7,796 bases of DNA from Pseudomonadota bacterium (GCA_023394015.1 JAEXBL010000086.1:1-7796), one strand, 5' to 3'. Shown: positions 1 through 6,818, numbered from the stretch's first letter. The notes: generated from the letters alone by a model not told the origin. Translations and numbers: made by a program.

Positions 1-1
1 C

Positions 2-973
2 GCCAACATCGGCGTGGCGCTGGGCGCCATCATCCTGTGCGGGCTGATCTACACGCTGATCGGCGCGCTGGTGCACGCGCTGGGCACCGGCTGGGTCGAG
101 CGGCTGATGCCGCCGGTGGTGACCGGCGCGGTGGTGGCGGTGATCGGCCTGAACCTGGCGCACATTCCGGTCAAGAACATGGCCGCCAGCAACTTCGACA
201 GCTGGATGCAGCTGGTCACCTTCGTCTGCGTGGCACTGGTGGCGGTGTTCACGCGCGGCATGGTGCAGCGCCTGCTGATCCTGGTCGGCCTGGCGCTGGC
301 GACGCTGATCTACCTGCTGCTGGCCAACGGCCTGGGCCTGGGCAAGCCGATGGACTTCTCGGGCATCGCCAACGCGGCCTGGATCGGCTGGCCCAAGTTC
401 ACCACGCCCGAGTTCGATGGCAACGCGGCGCTGCTGATCGCGCCGGTGGCGCTGATCCTGGTGGCCGAGAACCTGGGTCACATCAAGGCCGTGGCGGCCA
501 TGACGGGGCGCAACCTGGACCCCTACATCGGCCGCGCCTTCGGCGCCGATGGCCTGGCCACCATGGTCTCGGGCGCGGTGGGCGGCACCGGCGTGACCAC
601 CTACGCCGAGAACATCGGCGTGATGGCCGCCACGCGCATCTATTCCACCGCGGTGTTCCTGGTGGCGGCGCTGATGGCGCTGCTGCTGGGCTTTTCCCCT
701 AAGTTCGGCGCGCTGATCCAGGCCATTCCGCTGCCGGTGATGGGCGGCGTGTCGATCGTGGTGTTCGGCCTGATTACCATCGCCGGCGCGCGCATCTGGG
801 TGGACAACAAGGTGGACTTCACCAACCCCGCCAACCTGCTGGTGGCCGCCATCACGCTGGTGCTGGGCACGGGCGACTTCACGCTGAAGTTCGGCGATTT
901 CGCTTTGGGAGGCATCGGCACGGCCACGTTTGGCGCGGTTCTCCTACACGCCCTGCTCAAGCGACGCCCCTAA
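2..973 (+). CDS. Uracil-xanthine permease family protein (NCS2/SLC23, RutG/UraA-like), 5' end missing
   Basis: Inner-membrane nucleobase:cation symporter that probably imports uracil or a related pyrimidine or purine base. The reading frame is open from the left edge, so the start lies outside the window; about 323 C-terminal residues are visible, against a usual length above 400. Many hydrophobic segments alternate with short loops. Family marks are VAENLGHIKAV, whose Glu codon is at 467-469, and TTYAENIGVMAATR, whose Glu codon is at 608-610. In UraA the corresponding acidic and His positions line the substrate site. AEN in place of the AEH of UraA, the GHIKAV stretch and the C-terminal GGIGTATFGA resemble the RutG branch more. 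No other rut genes are visible, so a role in the Rut pathway cannot be claimed. The family call is firm; the exact substrate is inferred. Confidence 0.93.
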   Translation, partial: ANIGVALGAIILCGLIYTLIGALVHALGTGWVERLMPPVVTGAVVAVIGLNLAHIPVKNMAASNFDSWMQLVTFVCVALVAVFTRGMVQRLLILVGLALATLIYLLLANGLGLGKPMDFSGIANAAWIGWPKFTTPEFDGNAALLIAPVALILVAENLGHIKAVAAMTGRNLDPYIGRAFGADGLATMVSGAVGGTGVTTYAENIGVMAATRIYSTAVFLVAALMALLLGFSPKFGALIQAIPLPVMGGVSIVVFGLITIAGARIWVDNKVDFTNPANLLVAAITLVLGTGDFTLKFGDFALGGIGTATFGAVLLHALLKRRP

Positions 974-985
974 CATGGCCCAGCC

Positions 986-1001
986 GCCGCGCCTGCGCGG
1001 C
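986..1001 (+). terminator. Weak GC hairpin between the permease and sodC
   Basis: Arms GCCGCG and CGCGGC enclose a CCTG loop, 12 bases after the permease stop. The bases after it (CTTCTGTCC) are only mildly pyrimidine-rich and there is no run of T, so termination would be inefficient. It may simply separate the permease message from sodC, whose ribosome binding site starts 19 bases downstream. Confidence 0.25.
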
Positions 1002-1033
1002 CTTCTGTCCTTGAGCCATAAGGAGACCACCCC

Positions 1034-1597
1034 ATGACAACAAGCACTTTTCGCGCCATCGCCCTGGCGGCCGTCGCCGCCGGCCTGGCCGCCTGCGGCA
1101 GCACGAAGATCGAAGACGCCAACCCGCGCACCGTGGCCATGGTCAAGCTGCGCTCGGCCGAAGGCGGCACGCCGCAGCCCAACCCGCAGTCGCCCGTGGA
1201 GGGGCTGATCCACTTCTCCGAGCTGCGCGGCATCACCAGCGTCAACGGCACCGTCACCGGCCTGAAGCCGAATGCGCTGCACGGCTTTCACGTGCACGAG
1301 CATGGCGACTGCTCCAAGCCCGACTTCAGCAGCGCCGGCGGCCACTTCAACCCCACCGGCCAGCCGCACGGCGCGCACGGCAGCGGCGCCCACCACCTGG
1401 GCGACATGCCGCAGCTGATGGCCAACGCCCAGGGCACGGCGCACGTGGCCTTCAACAGCCAGACGCTCCGGCTGCGCGGGCCGAACAGCATCATCGGCAA
1501 GGCGGTCATCGTGCACCGCGACCCCGACGACGTGACCCACCAGCCGGTGGGCAACGCCGGCCCGCGCCTGGCCTGCGGTGTCATCACGCGCGACTGA
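1034..1597 (+). CDS. sodC: Superoxide dismutase [Cu-Zn], lipoprotein form
   Basis: Dismutates superoxide to oxygen and hydrogen peroxide in the periplasm. The 187-residue product starts at an ATG with AGGAGA 7 bases upstream. Residues 1-21 form a lipoprotein signal ending in the lipobox LAAC (Cys21). Gly and Ser follow the Cys, so outer-membrane anchoring is likely. Expected copper ligands are His86 and His88 (in GFHVHEHGDC), bridging His104 (GGHFNP) and His161 (IVHRDPDD). Expected zinc ligands are His104, His112, His121 and Asp124, with the standard spacing of 8, 9 and 3. Cys93 and Cys181 fit the conserved disulfide, and Arg178 in GNAGPRLACGVI fits the active-site guiding arginine. All catalytic residues are present, so the enzyme should be active. 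It stands 60 bases after the permease and has its own terminator. Confidence 0.96.
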   Translation: MTTSTFRAIALAAVAAGLAACGSTKIEDANPRTVAMVKLRSAEGGTPQPNPQSPVEGLIHFSELRGITSVNGTVTGLKPNALHGFHVHEHGDCSKPDFSSAGGHFNPTGQPHGAHGSGAHHLGDMPQLMANAQGTAHVAFNSQTLRLRGPNSIIGKAVIVHRDPDDVTHQPVGNAGPRLACGVITRD

Positions 1598-1619
1598 GTC
1601 GCTCCGACCGCCATGCCGC

Positions 1620-1642
1620 AAGCGCCTTCGGGCGCTTTTTTT
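1620..1642 (+). terminator. Rho-independent terminator of sodC
   Basis: A 7-bp perfect stem (AAGCGCC with GGCGCTT) closes on the very stable TTCG tetraloop and runs directly into seven T residues (1636-1642). It lies 22 bases after the sodC stop. This is the clearest intrinsic terminator in the window. Confidence 0.92.
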
Positions 1643-1698
1643 CGTTCCCCTGCCGAAGGCGGCCGGCGCTGGTGCAGGAAGCGCCGCTGCCCGTCAGC

Positions 1699-1724
1699 TT
1701 GACTTCAAGGCCGTCACCTAAACT
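1699..1724 (+). promoter_or_regulatory. Possible sigma-70-like promoter of the CoA-transferase gene
   Basis: TTGACT at 1699-1704 resembles a -35 box and TAAACT at 1719-1724 resembles a -10 box. The spacer is only 14 bases, shorter than the usual 16-18, so this is weak. The position, after the sodC terminator and about 60 bases before the start codon, is where a promoter is needed. Confidence 0.25.
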
Positions 1725-1783
1725 CGCCGCCAAGCTGGAGCACATGCCCGCCCATGCCTTCCCAACTTCAAGGAACCGTCTGA

Positions 1784-3328
1784 ATGAGCAGCTCATCCAC
1801 CCCTTCCTCGACCACCGCCACCGACCGCATCCAGCACCCTGGCCTGCGCGCCAAGCTGATGTCGGCCGAAGCCGCCGCCGCGCTGATCCAGCCGGGCTGG
1901 AACGTGGGCATGAGCGGCTTCACCGGCGCCGGCTACCCCAAGGCCATTCCGCTGGCGCTGGCCCAGCACATCGAGGCCGCGCACGCTGCCGGCCAGCCGT
2001 TTCGCATCGGCCTGTGGACCGGCGCTTCCACCGCGCCCGAGCTGGATGGCGCGCTGGCCAAGGTCGAGGGCATCGACATGCGCCTGCCCTACCAGAGCGA
2101 CCCCACGGTGCGCGCGCAGATCAACAGCGGCCACATGCAGTACGTGGACATCCACCTGTCGCACGTGGCGCAGTTCGTGTGGTTCGGCTTTCTGGGCCAC
2201 CTGAACGTGGCGGTGATCGAGGTCGCCGGCGTGCTGCCCGACGGCCGCCTGATCCCCAGCACCTCGGTCGGCAACAACAAGACCTGGATCGACCAGGCCG
2301 ATCACGTGATCCTGGAAGTCAACACCTGGCAGAACCCCGGCCTGCAGGGCATGCATGACATCTATTACGGCACCGCCGTGCCGCCCAAGCGCCAGCCGAT
2401 CATGATGACCGAGCCCGGCCAGCGCATCGGCGAGCCCTACCTGCGCTGCGACCCGGCCAAGGTGATCGCCGTGGTCGAGACCCACGCGCCCGACCGCAAC
2501 AGCAAGTTTGCCGAGCCGGACGCCAACTCGCAGGCCATTGCCGGCCACATCATCGACTTTCTGCAGCACGAAGTGGCCAAGGGCCGCCTGCCCAAGGCGC
2601 TGCTGCCGCTGCAATCGGGCGTGGGCAACATCGCCAACGCCGTGCTGGCGGGGCTGAACGCCGGCCCCTTCGAGGGCCTGACCGCCTACACCGAGGTGCT
2701 GCAGGACGGCATGCTGGACATGCTGAAAAGCGGCAAGCTCGCCACCGCCTCGGCCACCGCGCTGTCGCTCAGCCCCGACGCGGCCAAGTACTTCAACGAG
2801 CACATCGCCGAGTTCAAGGACCGCATCGTGCTGCGCCCGCAGGAGATCAGCAACCACCCCGAGATCATCCGCCGCCTGGGGCTGATCGCCATGAACGCCA
2901 TGATCGAATGCGACATCTACGGCAACGTCAACAGCACGCACCTGATGGGCAGCGCCATCATGAACGGCATCGGCGGCTCGGGCGACTTCGCGCGCAACGC
3001 CTACCAGTCCATCTTCATGACGCCCTCGGTGGCCAAGGGCGGCGACATCAGCTGCGTGGTGCCCATGGCCTCGCACGTGGACCACACCGAGCACGACGTG
3101 CAGGTGCTGGTCACCGAGCGCGGCCTAGCCGACCTGCGCGGCCTGGCGCCGCAGCAGCGCGCGCGCAAGATCATCGACACCTGTGCCCACCCCGACTACC
3201 AAGACGCGCTGCGCGACTACCTGGCGCGCGCCAAGGCAAAGGCCAACGGGCAGCACACGCCGCACCTGCTGGACGAAGCCCTGTCGTGGCACCAGCGCTA
3301 CCTGAAGCAGGGCAGCATGCGCCCCTGA
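1784..3328 (+). CDS. Succinate/acetate CoA-transferase (acetyl-CoA hydrolase/transferase family)
   Basis: Cytoplasmic class I CoA-transferase that moves CoA between short-chain acids, most likely succinyl-CoA and acetate. The 514-residue length fits the family (about 490-520). The ATG has AAGGA 9 bases upstream. The N-terminal part carries GMSGFTGAGYPKAIP (about 42-56). The catalytic glutamate, which forms the glutamyl-CoA intermediate in this family, should be Glu304 in AYTEVLQDG, preceded by the conserved GVGNIANAV (279-287). The C-terminal half has SNHPEIIRRLG, YGNVNSTH, GIGGSGDFARNAY (Gly400, Asp401) and HVDHTEHDV followed by TERGLADLRG, all typical of the succinate CoA-transferase subfamily that includes AarC and YgfH/ScpC. 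Acetate and propionate variants cannot be separated by eye. It is probably monocistronic, lying between two terminators. Confidence 0.93.
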   Translation: MSSSSTPSSTTATDRIQHPGLRAKLMSAEAAAALIQPGWNVGMSGFTGAGYPKAIPLALAQHIEAAHAAGQPFRIGLWTGASTAPELDGALAKVEGIDMRLPYQSDPTVRAQINSGHMQYVDIHLSHVAQFVWFGFLGHLNVAVIEVAGVLPDGRLIPSTSVGNNKTWIDQADHVILEVNTWQNPGLQGMHDIYYGTAVPPKRQPIMMTEPGQRIGEPYLRCDPAKVIAVVETHAPDRNSKFAEPDANSQAIAGHIIDFLQHEVAKGRLPKALLPLQSGVGNIANAVLAGLNAGPFEGLTAYTEVLQDGMLDMLKSGKLATASATALSLSPDAAKYFNEHIAEFKDRIVLRPQEISNHPEIIRRLGLIAMNAMIECDIYGNVNSTHLMGSAIMNGIGGSGDFARNAYQSIFMTPSVAKGGDISCVVPMASHVDHTEHDVQVLVTERGLADLRGLAPQQRARKIIDTCAHPDYQDALRDYLARAKAKANGQHTPHLLDEALSWHQRYLKQGSMRP

Positions 3329-3356
3329 CGCAGGCGCGCGCAGGCTGACGGGACAA

Positions 3357-3378
3357 CAGCGCGGGCCCGCCCGCGCTG
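3357..3378 (+). terminator. GC-rich hairpin after the CoA-transferase gene
   Basis: A 9-bp perfect stem (CAGCGCGGG with CCCGCGCTG) closes on a CCCG loop, 28 bases after the stop codon. It lacks a following T run, so it is either a weak terminator or a 3'-end protecting structure. It also separates the gene from the binding-protein gene downstream. Confidence 0.45.
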
Positions 3379-3380
3379 CC

Positions 3381-3440
3381 CGATCTGTCGCAAACTCGCA
3401 CCGCACCTGGGCATCGAAGCGCCGAGTAGTGGACAGATCG
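3381..3440. repeat. Widely spaced 9-bp inverted repeat
   Basis: CGATCTGTC at 3381-3389 is matched exactly by its reverse complement GACAGATCG at 3432-3440, with 42 bases between. It lies 120-180 bases upstream of the binding-protein gene, in non-coding DNA. It could be a split operator or the base of a larger RNA structure, but a chance match is possible. Confidence 0.35.
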
Positions 3441-3562
3441 CCCCAAACGTGCGCCGCTTCCCTCACTTTGTCATCGCGGCGCGTTAAGGTTCTCGCATCC
3501 CACCAGCCGGACTCACCGGCTCCTGCCAAAGAACAGTTGCTTCAGCAACAGGGAGAAGCGCC

Positions 3563-4386
3563 ATGCGCCCATTGACTCGACACCTCCTCGGCTTGGCCGT
3601 CGCCCTGATCGCCGCCAGCGCCGCTGCCCAGCAGCCCGCGCGCTTCGTGCTCGGCGTCAGCGAAGGCAGTGCCACCGACCTCCATCACCTGGGCGCCCAG
3701 GCCAAGTACCGCGTGCTCGCCGACGCCATCACCCAGGCCACGAAGGTGCCCGTGGTGGTCGAAGAGCGCGCCCGCATGAGCGACATCGCCGCCGGCACCC
3801 AGAAGGGCGATTTCGACTTCGTCGCCATCCGCCCGGCCGACATCGCCGCCCGGGCCATGCGCGACCACAAGTACCGCTACGTGGCCAACGGCAAGCCCGA
3901 TTCGCACTGCTTTGTCGGCGTGCCCAAGAACTCGCCCATCCAGAAGCTGGCCGACGTCAAGGGCAAGCGCGTGGCCATGCTGCGCGCCAAGAACGCCTAC
4001 CTGCGCAGCTTCTGCATCGCCGAGCTGCGCGACCATGGCATCCGACTGACCGACCGTCCGTGAAGGAAGTCGACATGCAGGGCGCCGTGCCCGTGGCCGT
4101 GCTGGCCGGCATGGCCGACGTGGCCCTGCTCGAAGTCGGCACCGCCAAGGGCTGGGAAGCCCAGGGCCACCGCCTCATCCACACCAGCCGGCCGCAGCCC
4201 TACTTTCCGCTGCTCGCCGGCCCGCGCGTCAGCAACGAGCAGATCCAGGCCGTGCGCAAGGCACTGCTGGCCGCCACCGACGCGCCCAACGGCCAGGCCG
4301 CCTTCCAGGGGCTGGGTGTCCAGCGCGTGGAGGTGGGCATGGAACAGCAGATGCAGGAACTGCTGCCCTGGCTGGAAGGCCAGTAA
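3563..4386 (+). pseudogene. PhnD-like (PhnD/SsuA/transferrin family) ABC-transporter substrate-binding protein, frameshifted
   Basis: Periplasmic solute-binding protein of the phosphonate-binding PhnD class, broken into two frames. The ATG has GGGAGA 6 bases upstream. Residues 1-22 form a Sec signal peptide (basic RPLTRH, hydrophobic core, AAA before QQ). The first frame runs 166 residues to a TGA at 4061-4063. It includes LGVSEGS, KYRVLADAI, GDFDFVAIRPADIAARA and DVKGKRVAML, typical of the first lobe and hinge. The second frame continues at once with VKEVDMQGAVPVAVLAGMAD to a TAA at 4384-4386 and supplies the rest of the fold. Adding one G after 4060 (CCGTG to CCGGTG) joins them into 274 residues, a normal family length. 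This could be a true null mutation or a sequencing error. No permease or ATPase gene is adjacent, so it is an orphan and its ligand is unknown. Confidence 0.85.
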
Positions 4387-4399
4387 GCAGCGCGCCTTG

Positions 4400-4464
4400 C
4401 CCACACGCGGCGTGCATGTGGGGCGGTGGGCGCTTGATGTCGGCCGCCTTGTGGGCCGCACAAG
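4400..4464. terminator. Small hairpins between the convergent genes
   Basis: Two short inverted repeats sit in the 120-base gap where the binding-protein gene and the SDR gene meet tail to tail: CCCACA/TGTGGG (4400-4405 and 4417-4422) and CTTGTG/CACAAG (4448-4453 and 4459-4464, 5-base loop). Neither has a T run on either strand. They may contribute to bidirectional termination, but the evidence is positional. Confidence 0.2.
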
Positions 4465-4506
4465 CACGGCATCACCCAGCCAAGCGGCCCAACACAGCGG
4501 CGCTGG

Positions 4507-5313
4507 TTACCCGGGCTCGCCCTCGCGCATGTCCTTCAGGGCGTCGGGCGATTCCGGCAGGATCTGGCCGCCGTCGACCACGATGGCGTGGCCGGTGATG
4601 TAGCGCGCCCCCGGCGAGGCCAGGAACACTACCGCCGCGCCCACGTCCTCCGGCTCGCCCAGGTAGCCCAGCGGCACCGATTCGGCCATGCGCGCCAGGT
4701 AGGCCTCGCCCAGCTCCTGCAGGCCCGGCGTGACGATGTTGCCAGGCAACACCGCGTTGACGGTGATGCCGTCCACCGCCAGTTCCATCGCGGCCGAGCG
4801 CATGAAGCCCTGCTGCGCCGCCTTGGACGCGCCGTAGTGCGCCCAGCCCGGGTAGCCGGTGTGCGAGCCGGTGATCGAGCTTGTCAGCACCACGCGGCCC
4901 GTGCCCGAGCGCTTCAGCGCCGCGCGCGCGGCCTGCACCAAGCGGATGGTGCCGTAGACGTTGACGTCGAACATGGTCTGCATGTCGGCGTCGGTCATTG
5001 CGGCCAGCCGCGCCTGCGGAAAAATGCCGGCATTGGAGGCCAGCACGTCGAGCCTGCCGAAGGTGTCGACGGCGAACTTCACCGCAGCCTCGCAATCGGC
5101 GCGGTCACGCACGTCGAGCGTGATGGTGCGCAGCCGCTCGGCCACGCCGGGCACATCGGCCAGCGCCGCCTGGGCCTGCCGGCCCTCGTCTTCGGTCAGG
5201 CCGGTGGCGACGACGCGGTAGCCGGCGTCCAGCAGCGAGCGGGTAATGCCGCGGCCAATGCCGGTGGTGCCGCCGGAAACCAGGGCCACGCGGGGGTTGG
5301 TGTCAACAGTCAT
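4507..5313 (-). CDS. SDR family NAD(P)-dependent oxidoreductase (FabG-like)
   Basis: Classical short-chain dehydrogenase/reductase of 268 residues that oxidises or reduces an alcohol/ketone with NAD(P); the substrate is not determined. The ATG has AGGAG 9 bases upstream. The cofactor motif is SGGTTGIGRG (13-22), with Ser at the usual first Thr of TGxxxGIG, followed by LDVRD (66-70) and SNAG (93-96, usually NNAG). The catalytic tetrad is Asn118 (NVYGT), Ser146 (TSSITG), Tyr160 and Lys164 (YGASK). VNAVLPGNIVTPGL (185-198) and the C-terminal YITGHAIVVDGGQILPES are characteristic. The last 15 or so residues form a charged tail. Automatic pipelines often call such proteins 3-oxoacyl-ACP reductase, but nothing nearby points to fatty acid synthesis. 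It converges with the broken binding protein and has a long leader containing a hairpin. Confidence 0.92.
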   Translation of the reverse strand: MTVDTNPRVALVSGGTTGIGRGITRSLLDAGYRVVATGLTEDEGRQAQAALADVPGVAERLRTITLDVRDRADCEAAVKFAVDTFGRLDVLASNAGIFPQARLAAMTDADMQTMFDVNVYGTIRLVQAARAALKRSGTGRVVLTSSITGSHTGYPGWAHYGASKAAQQGFMRSAAMELAVDGITVNAVLPGNIVTPGLQELGEAYLARMAESVPLGYLGEPEDVGAAVVFLASPGARYITGHAIVVDGGQILPESPDALKDMREGEPG

Positions 5314-5328
5314 GGGGAATCACTCCTC

Positions 5329-5597
5329 TGAGGTGAGGGGCCGCGGGTCTGGTCAACCGTCCGACCAGCCGCCGGGCCGCGGCGGCCCGGCCGAACCAAG
5401 GGCCCCGGGGATGATGCGCGCCACGGGCGCGGTGTCGTTTGATCCTACCAAGCCGCGCCGCGGGGGCGCTTGGGCGGCGCTGCCGGCCCCGGTAGCGATG
5501 GCCGCCAAGGTCGTGGCGCTCCGATTTTGAGAGCGACTTGCGCCCAACCTGTGGTCCCTGCAGCCGATGGGGCAACCTATCCGGAGGCTGGGCCAAG
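5329..5597. other. Gene-free leader region upstream of the SDR gene
   Basis: I see no supportable gene here. Open frames in this stretch are arginine- and proline-rich artefacts of GC-rich DNA. It holds the strong hairpin listed separately and a shorter dyad, CTGGTC/GACCAG at 5349-5354 and 5363-5368. The promoter of the SDR gene must lie here, but I find no convincing -35/-10 pair. Confidence 0.5.
5371..5391. repeat. Perfect GC-rich inverted repeat in the SDR leader
   Basis: Ten-base arms (GCCGGGCCGC and GCGGCCCGGC) flank a single central G. The centre is 68 bases upstream of the SDR start codon. In RNA it would form a very stable stem, possibly affecting transcription or translation of the SDR gene. 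Such GC palindromes also arise by chance in this base composition. Confidence 0.4.
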
Positions 5598-5674
5598 GTA
5601 GGCTGGGTTAGCGCAGCGTAACCCAGCGAGGCGCCGTGAAAGAAAGCTGGGTTTCGTTCCTCAACGCAGCCTAC
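5598..5674. repeat. 77-bp palindromic repeat element (REP/MITE-like)
   Basis: The ends are inverted repeats: GTAGGCTG at 5598-5605 and CAGCCTAC at 5667-5674, extending to 12 bases with one mismatch. Inside are two hairpins. The left one has perfect 9-base arms GCTGGGTTA (5602-5610) and TAACCCAGC (5619-5627), with a CGC/GCG step in its loop. The right one pairs GCTGGGTT (5646-5653) with AACGCAGC (5663-5670), one mismatch. This double-hairpin design with GGGTTA...TAACCC cores resembles dispersed intergenic palindromes I recall from other Proteobacteria. No transposase gene or target duplication is visible. Recognition as a repeat family is inference, since only one copy is in the window. Confidence 0.6.
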
Positions 5675-5696
5675 GTCACGAGCCTAAGGGGGCGAC

Positions 5697-5740
5697 TAGG
5701 GTAGGGCGAAAATTCTGGGTGAATGCAAACACCCACCCTA
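5697..5740. repeat. Second, smaller palindromic element next to the 77-bp repeat
   Basis: Outer arms TAGGGTAGGG (5697-5706) and CCCACCCTA (5732-5740) are imperfect inverted repeats. Nested inside is TGGGTG (5716-5721) against CACCCA (5730-5735), with an 8-base loop. It lies 22 bases from the 77-bp element and shares its GGGT-rich character, so the two may be parts of one composite insertion. Its right edge supplies the stop codon of the neighbouring weak reading frame. Confidence 0.4.
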
Positions 5741-6127
5741 TGTGACGGCACCGCGAACGTTTTGCAGGCGCACGGCGAGCAGATATGACACCAGTTCGTC
5801 AAACGCGCTTGCGTACCCCGCCAGCAGTGGACGCCCACGCTTGACTAGCGCGTCGCCGCGAAGAAGGACCGATTTGCCGGCCTGAAACGTGATGCGCGCT
5901 CTCGGCAACAGTTTTGCATCGGGCACATGCCCAAAGCCCGGCCAAGGCTCTTGCCACACGCGGATCGAATGAAGCGCGCTGGCGCTAAAACGGCCTTCAG
6001 AACATTCGAAGCCCGATGAGCGCACGGTCAAGACGCGGCGATAGAAAACGCTCAAGTGCATGTGGCCGTACTCTGCTCCAACCAGATGGTTCGCCGAGAC
6101 TGATCCGGCGCGTTGATCGTCACGCAT
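5738..6127 (-). CDS. Hypothetical protein, possibly a degraded or acquired gene
   Basis: A 129-residue frame that I do not recognise. The sequence is soluble in character, with no signal peptide or membrane segment and no known motif; a more natural start could be the Met within GHMHLSV, about 22 residues in. My rough count gives about 65% G/C at third positions, well below the neighbouring genes, and no clear ribosome binding site precedes the first ATG. The stop (TAG, 5738-5740) is formed by the edge of the palindromic element, as if an insertion had replaced the original 3' end. A second frame on the same strand (6052-6294) overlaps both this one and the end of the adenosyltransferase gene, which fits a frameshifted remnant. 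Treat it as possible rather than established. Confidence 0.27.
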   Translation of the reverse strand: MRDDQRAGSVSANHLVGAEYGHMHLSVFYRRVLTVRSSGFECSEGRFSASALHSIRVWQEPWPGFGHVPDAKLLPRARITFQAGKSVLLRGDALVKRGRPLLAGYASAFDELVSYLLAVRLQNVRGAVT

Positions 6128-6232
6128 GCGCCAGCCGAGACTCCAGTCTCATTTGAATCAGAACGATGCTGTCGCTGAACATGCGTAGAAAACCCGGGGT
6201 TCGGCTCAATGGCAACAAAACGGACTGCAAAC

Positions 6233-6808
6233 TCACTCTGCAGCTCTCGCCAATCGCTCACTCTTCCAATACACATCATCCCCCACGCTGCCATCCGGCC
6301 GATGCCGATTCAGCACGCGGGCCAGCACGAACATCAGGTCGGACAGGCGGTTGAGGTAGCGGCGCGGCGCATCGCGCAAGTCCTCCTGCGCGCCCAGGGC
6401 GACGACGGCGCGCTCGGCGCGGCGGGCGACGGTGCGGCAGATGTGCGATTGGGCGGCGGCGCGGGTGCCGGCCGGCAGGATGAATTCCTCCAGCCGCGGC
6501 AGCTGGGCGTTGTAGCGCTCCAGCGCGTCGTCGAGCTGCGCCAGCGCGTCGTCCTTGAGCAGTTCGAAGCCGGGGATGGACAGCTCTCCCCCCAGGTTGA
6601 ACAGCTGGTGCTGGATGTCGATGAGCAACTCGCGCACGTCGGCGGGCATGTCCTCGCACAGCAGCAGGCCGATGTGGCTGTTGAGTTCGTCCACGTCGCC
6701 CATGGCCATGGGGCGCGCGCTGGCCTTGGAGACGCGCGTGTTGTCGCCCAGGCCGGTGGTGCCGTCGTCGCCGGTGCGGGTGGCGATTTGTGTCAGTCTC
6801 TTGCCCAT
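6233..6808 (-). CDS. pduO: Cob(I)yrinic acid a,c-diamide adenosyltransferase (PduO/MMAB type)
   Basis: Transfers the 5'-deoxyadenosyl group of ATP to cob(I)alamin or its precursors, making coenzyme B12 in the cytoplasm. The 191-residue length is normal for PduO-type enzymes, which are trimers of helical bundles. The N-terminal ATP-binding motif TRTGDDGTTGLGDN is at 10-23, followed by RVSK and the DVDELNSHIG helix. CRTVARRAER (124-133) and YLNRLSDLMFVLAR (151-164) are the conserved C-terminal signatures lining the active site. It starts 10 bases after the aroQ stop with no clear Shine-Dalgarno sequence, so translation is probably coupled to aroQ. It is the last gene of the aroE-aroQ set. No B12-dependent enzyme or corrin pathway gene is in view, so it may serve biosynthesis or salvage. 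The symbol follows the enzyme type; databases also use cobO. Confidence 0.94.
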   Translation of the reverse strand: MGKRLTQIATRTGDDGTTGLGDNTRVSKASARPMAMGDVDELNSHIGLLLCEDMPADVRELLIDIQHQLFNLGGELSIPGFELLKDDALAQLDDALERYNAQLPRLEEFILPAGTRAAAQSHICRTVARRAERAVVALGAQEDLRDAPRRYLNRLSDLMFVLARVLNRHRPDGSVGDDVYWKSERLARAAE

Positions 6809-6818
6809 GGGGTTTGGC

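Noticed and set aside
944..1621. A 225-residue minus-strand frame across sodC
   Set aside because: It is low in complexity, and the opposite strand has all sodC catalytic residues and a proper ribosome binding site.
1793..3094. A 433-residue open frame on the minus strand, antisense to the CoA-transferase
   Set aside because: It is His-, Val- and Gly-rich without motifs and lies wholly opposite a strongly conserved gene; this is the usual GC-rich shadow.
3468..3496. TTGTCA as a -35 box for the binding-protein gene
   Set aside because: No acceptable -10 hexamer lies 16-18 bases downstream, so I do not list a promoter.
4040..4063. Programmed ribosomal frameshift in the binding-protein gene
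   Set aside because: There is no slippery heptamer or obvious downstream stimulatory structure; a one-base deletion explains the break more simply.
4588..5331. A 247-residue plus-strand frame opposite the SDR gene
   Set aside because: It is Arg/His/Ala-rich with no domain, and mirrors a gene with a full catalytic tetrad.
5303..5596. A 97-residue minus-strand frame overlapping the SDR start
   Set aside because: It is Arg/Pro-rich, overlaps the SDR N-terminus in another frame and has no motif.
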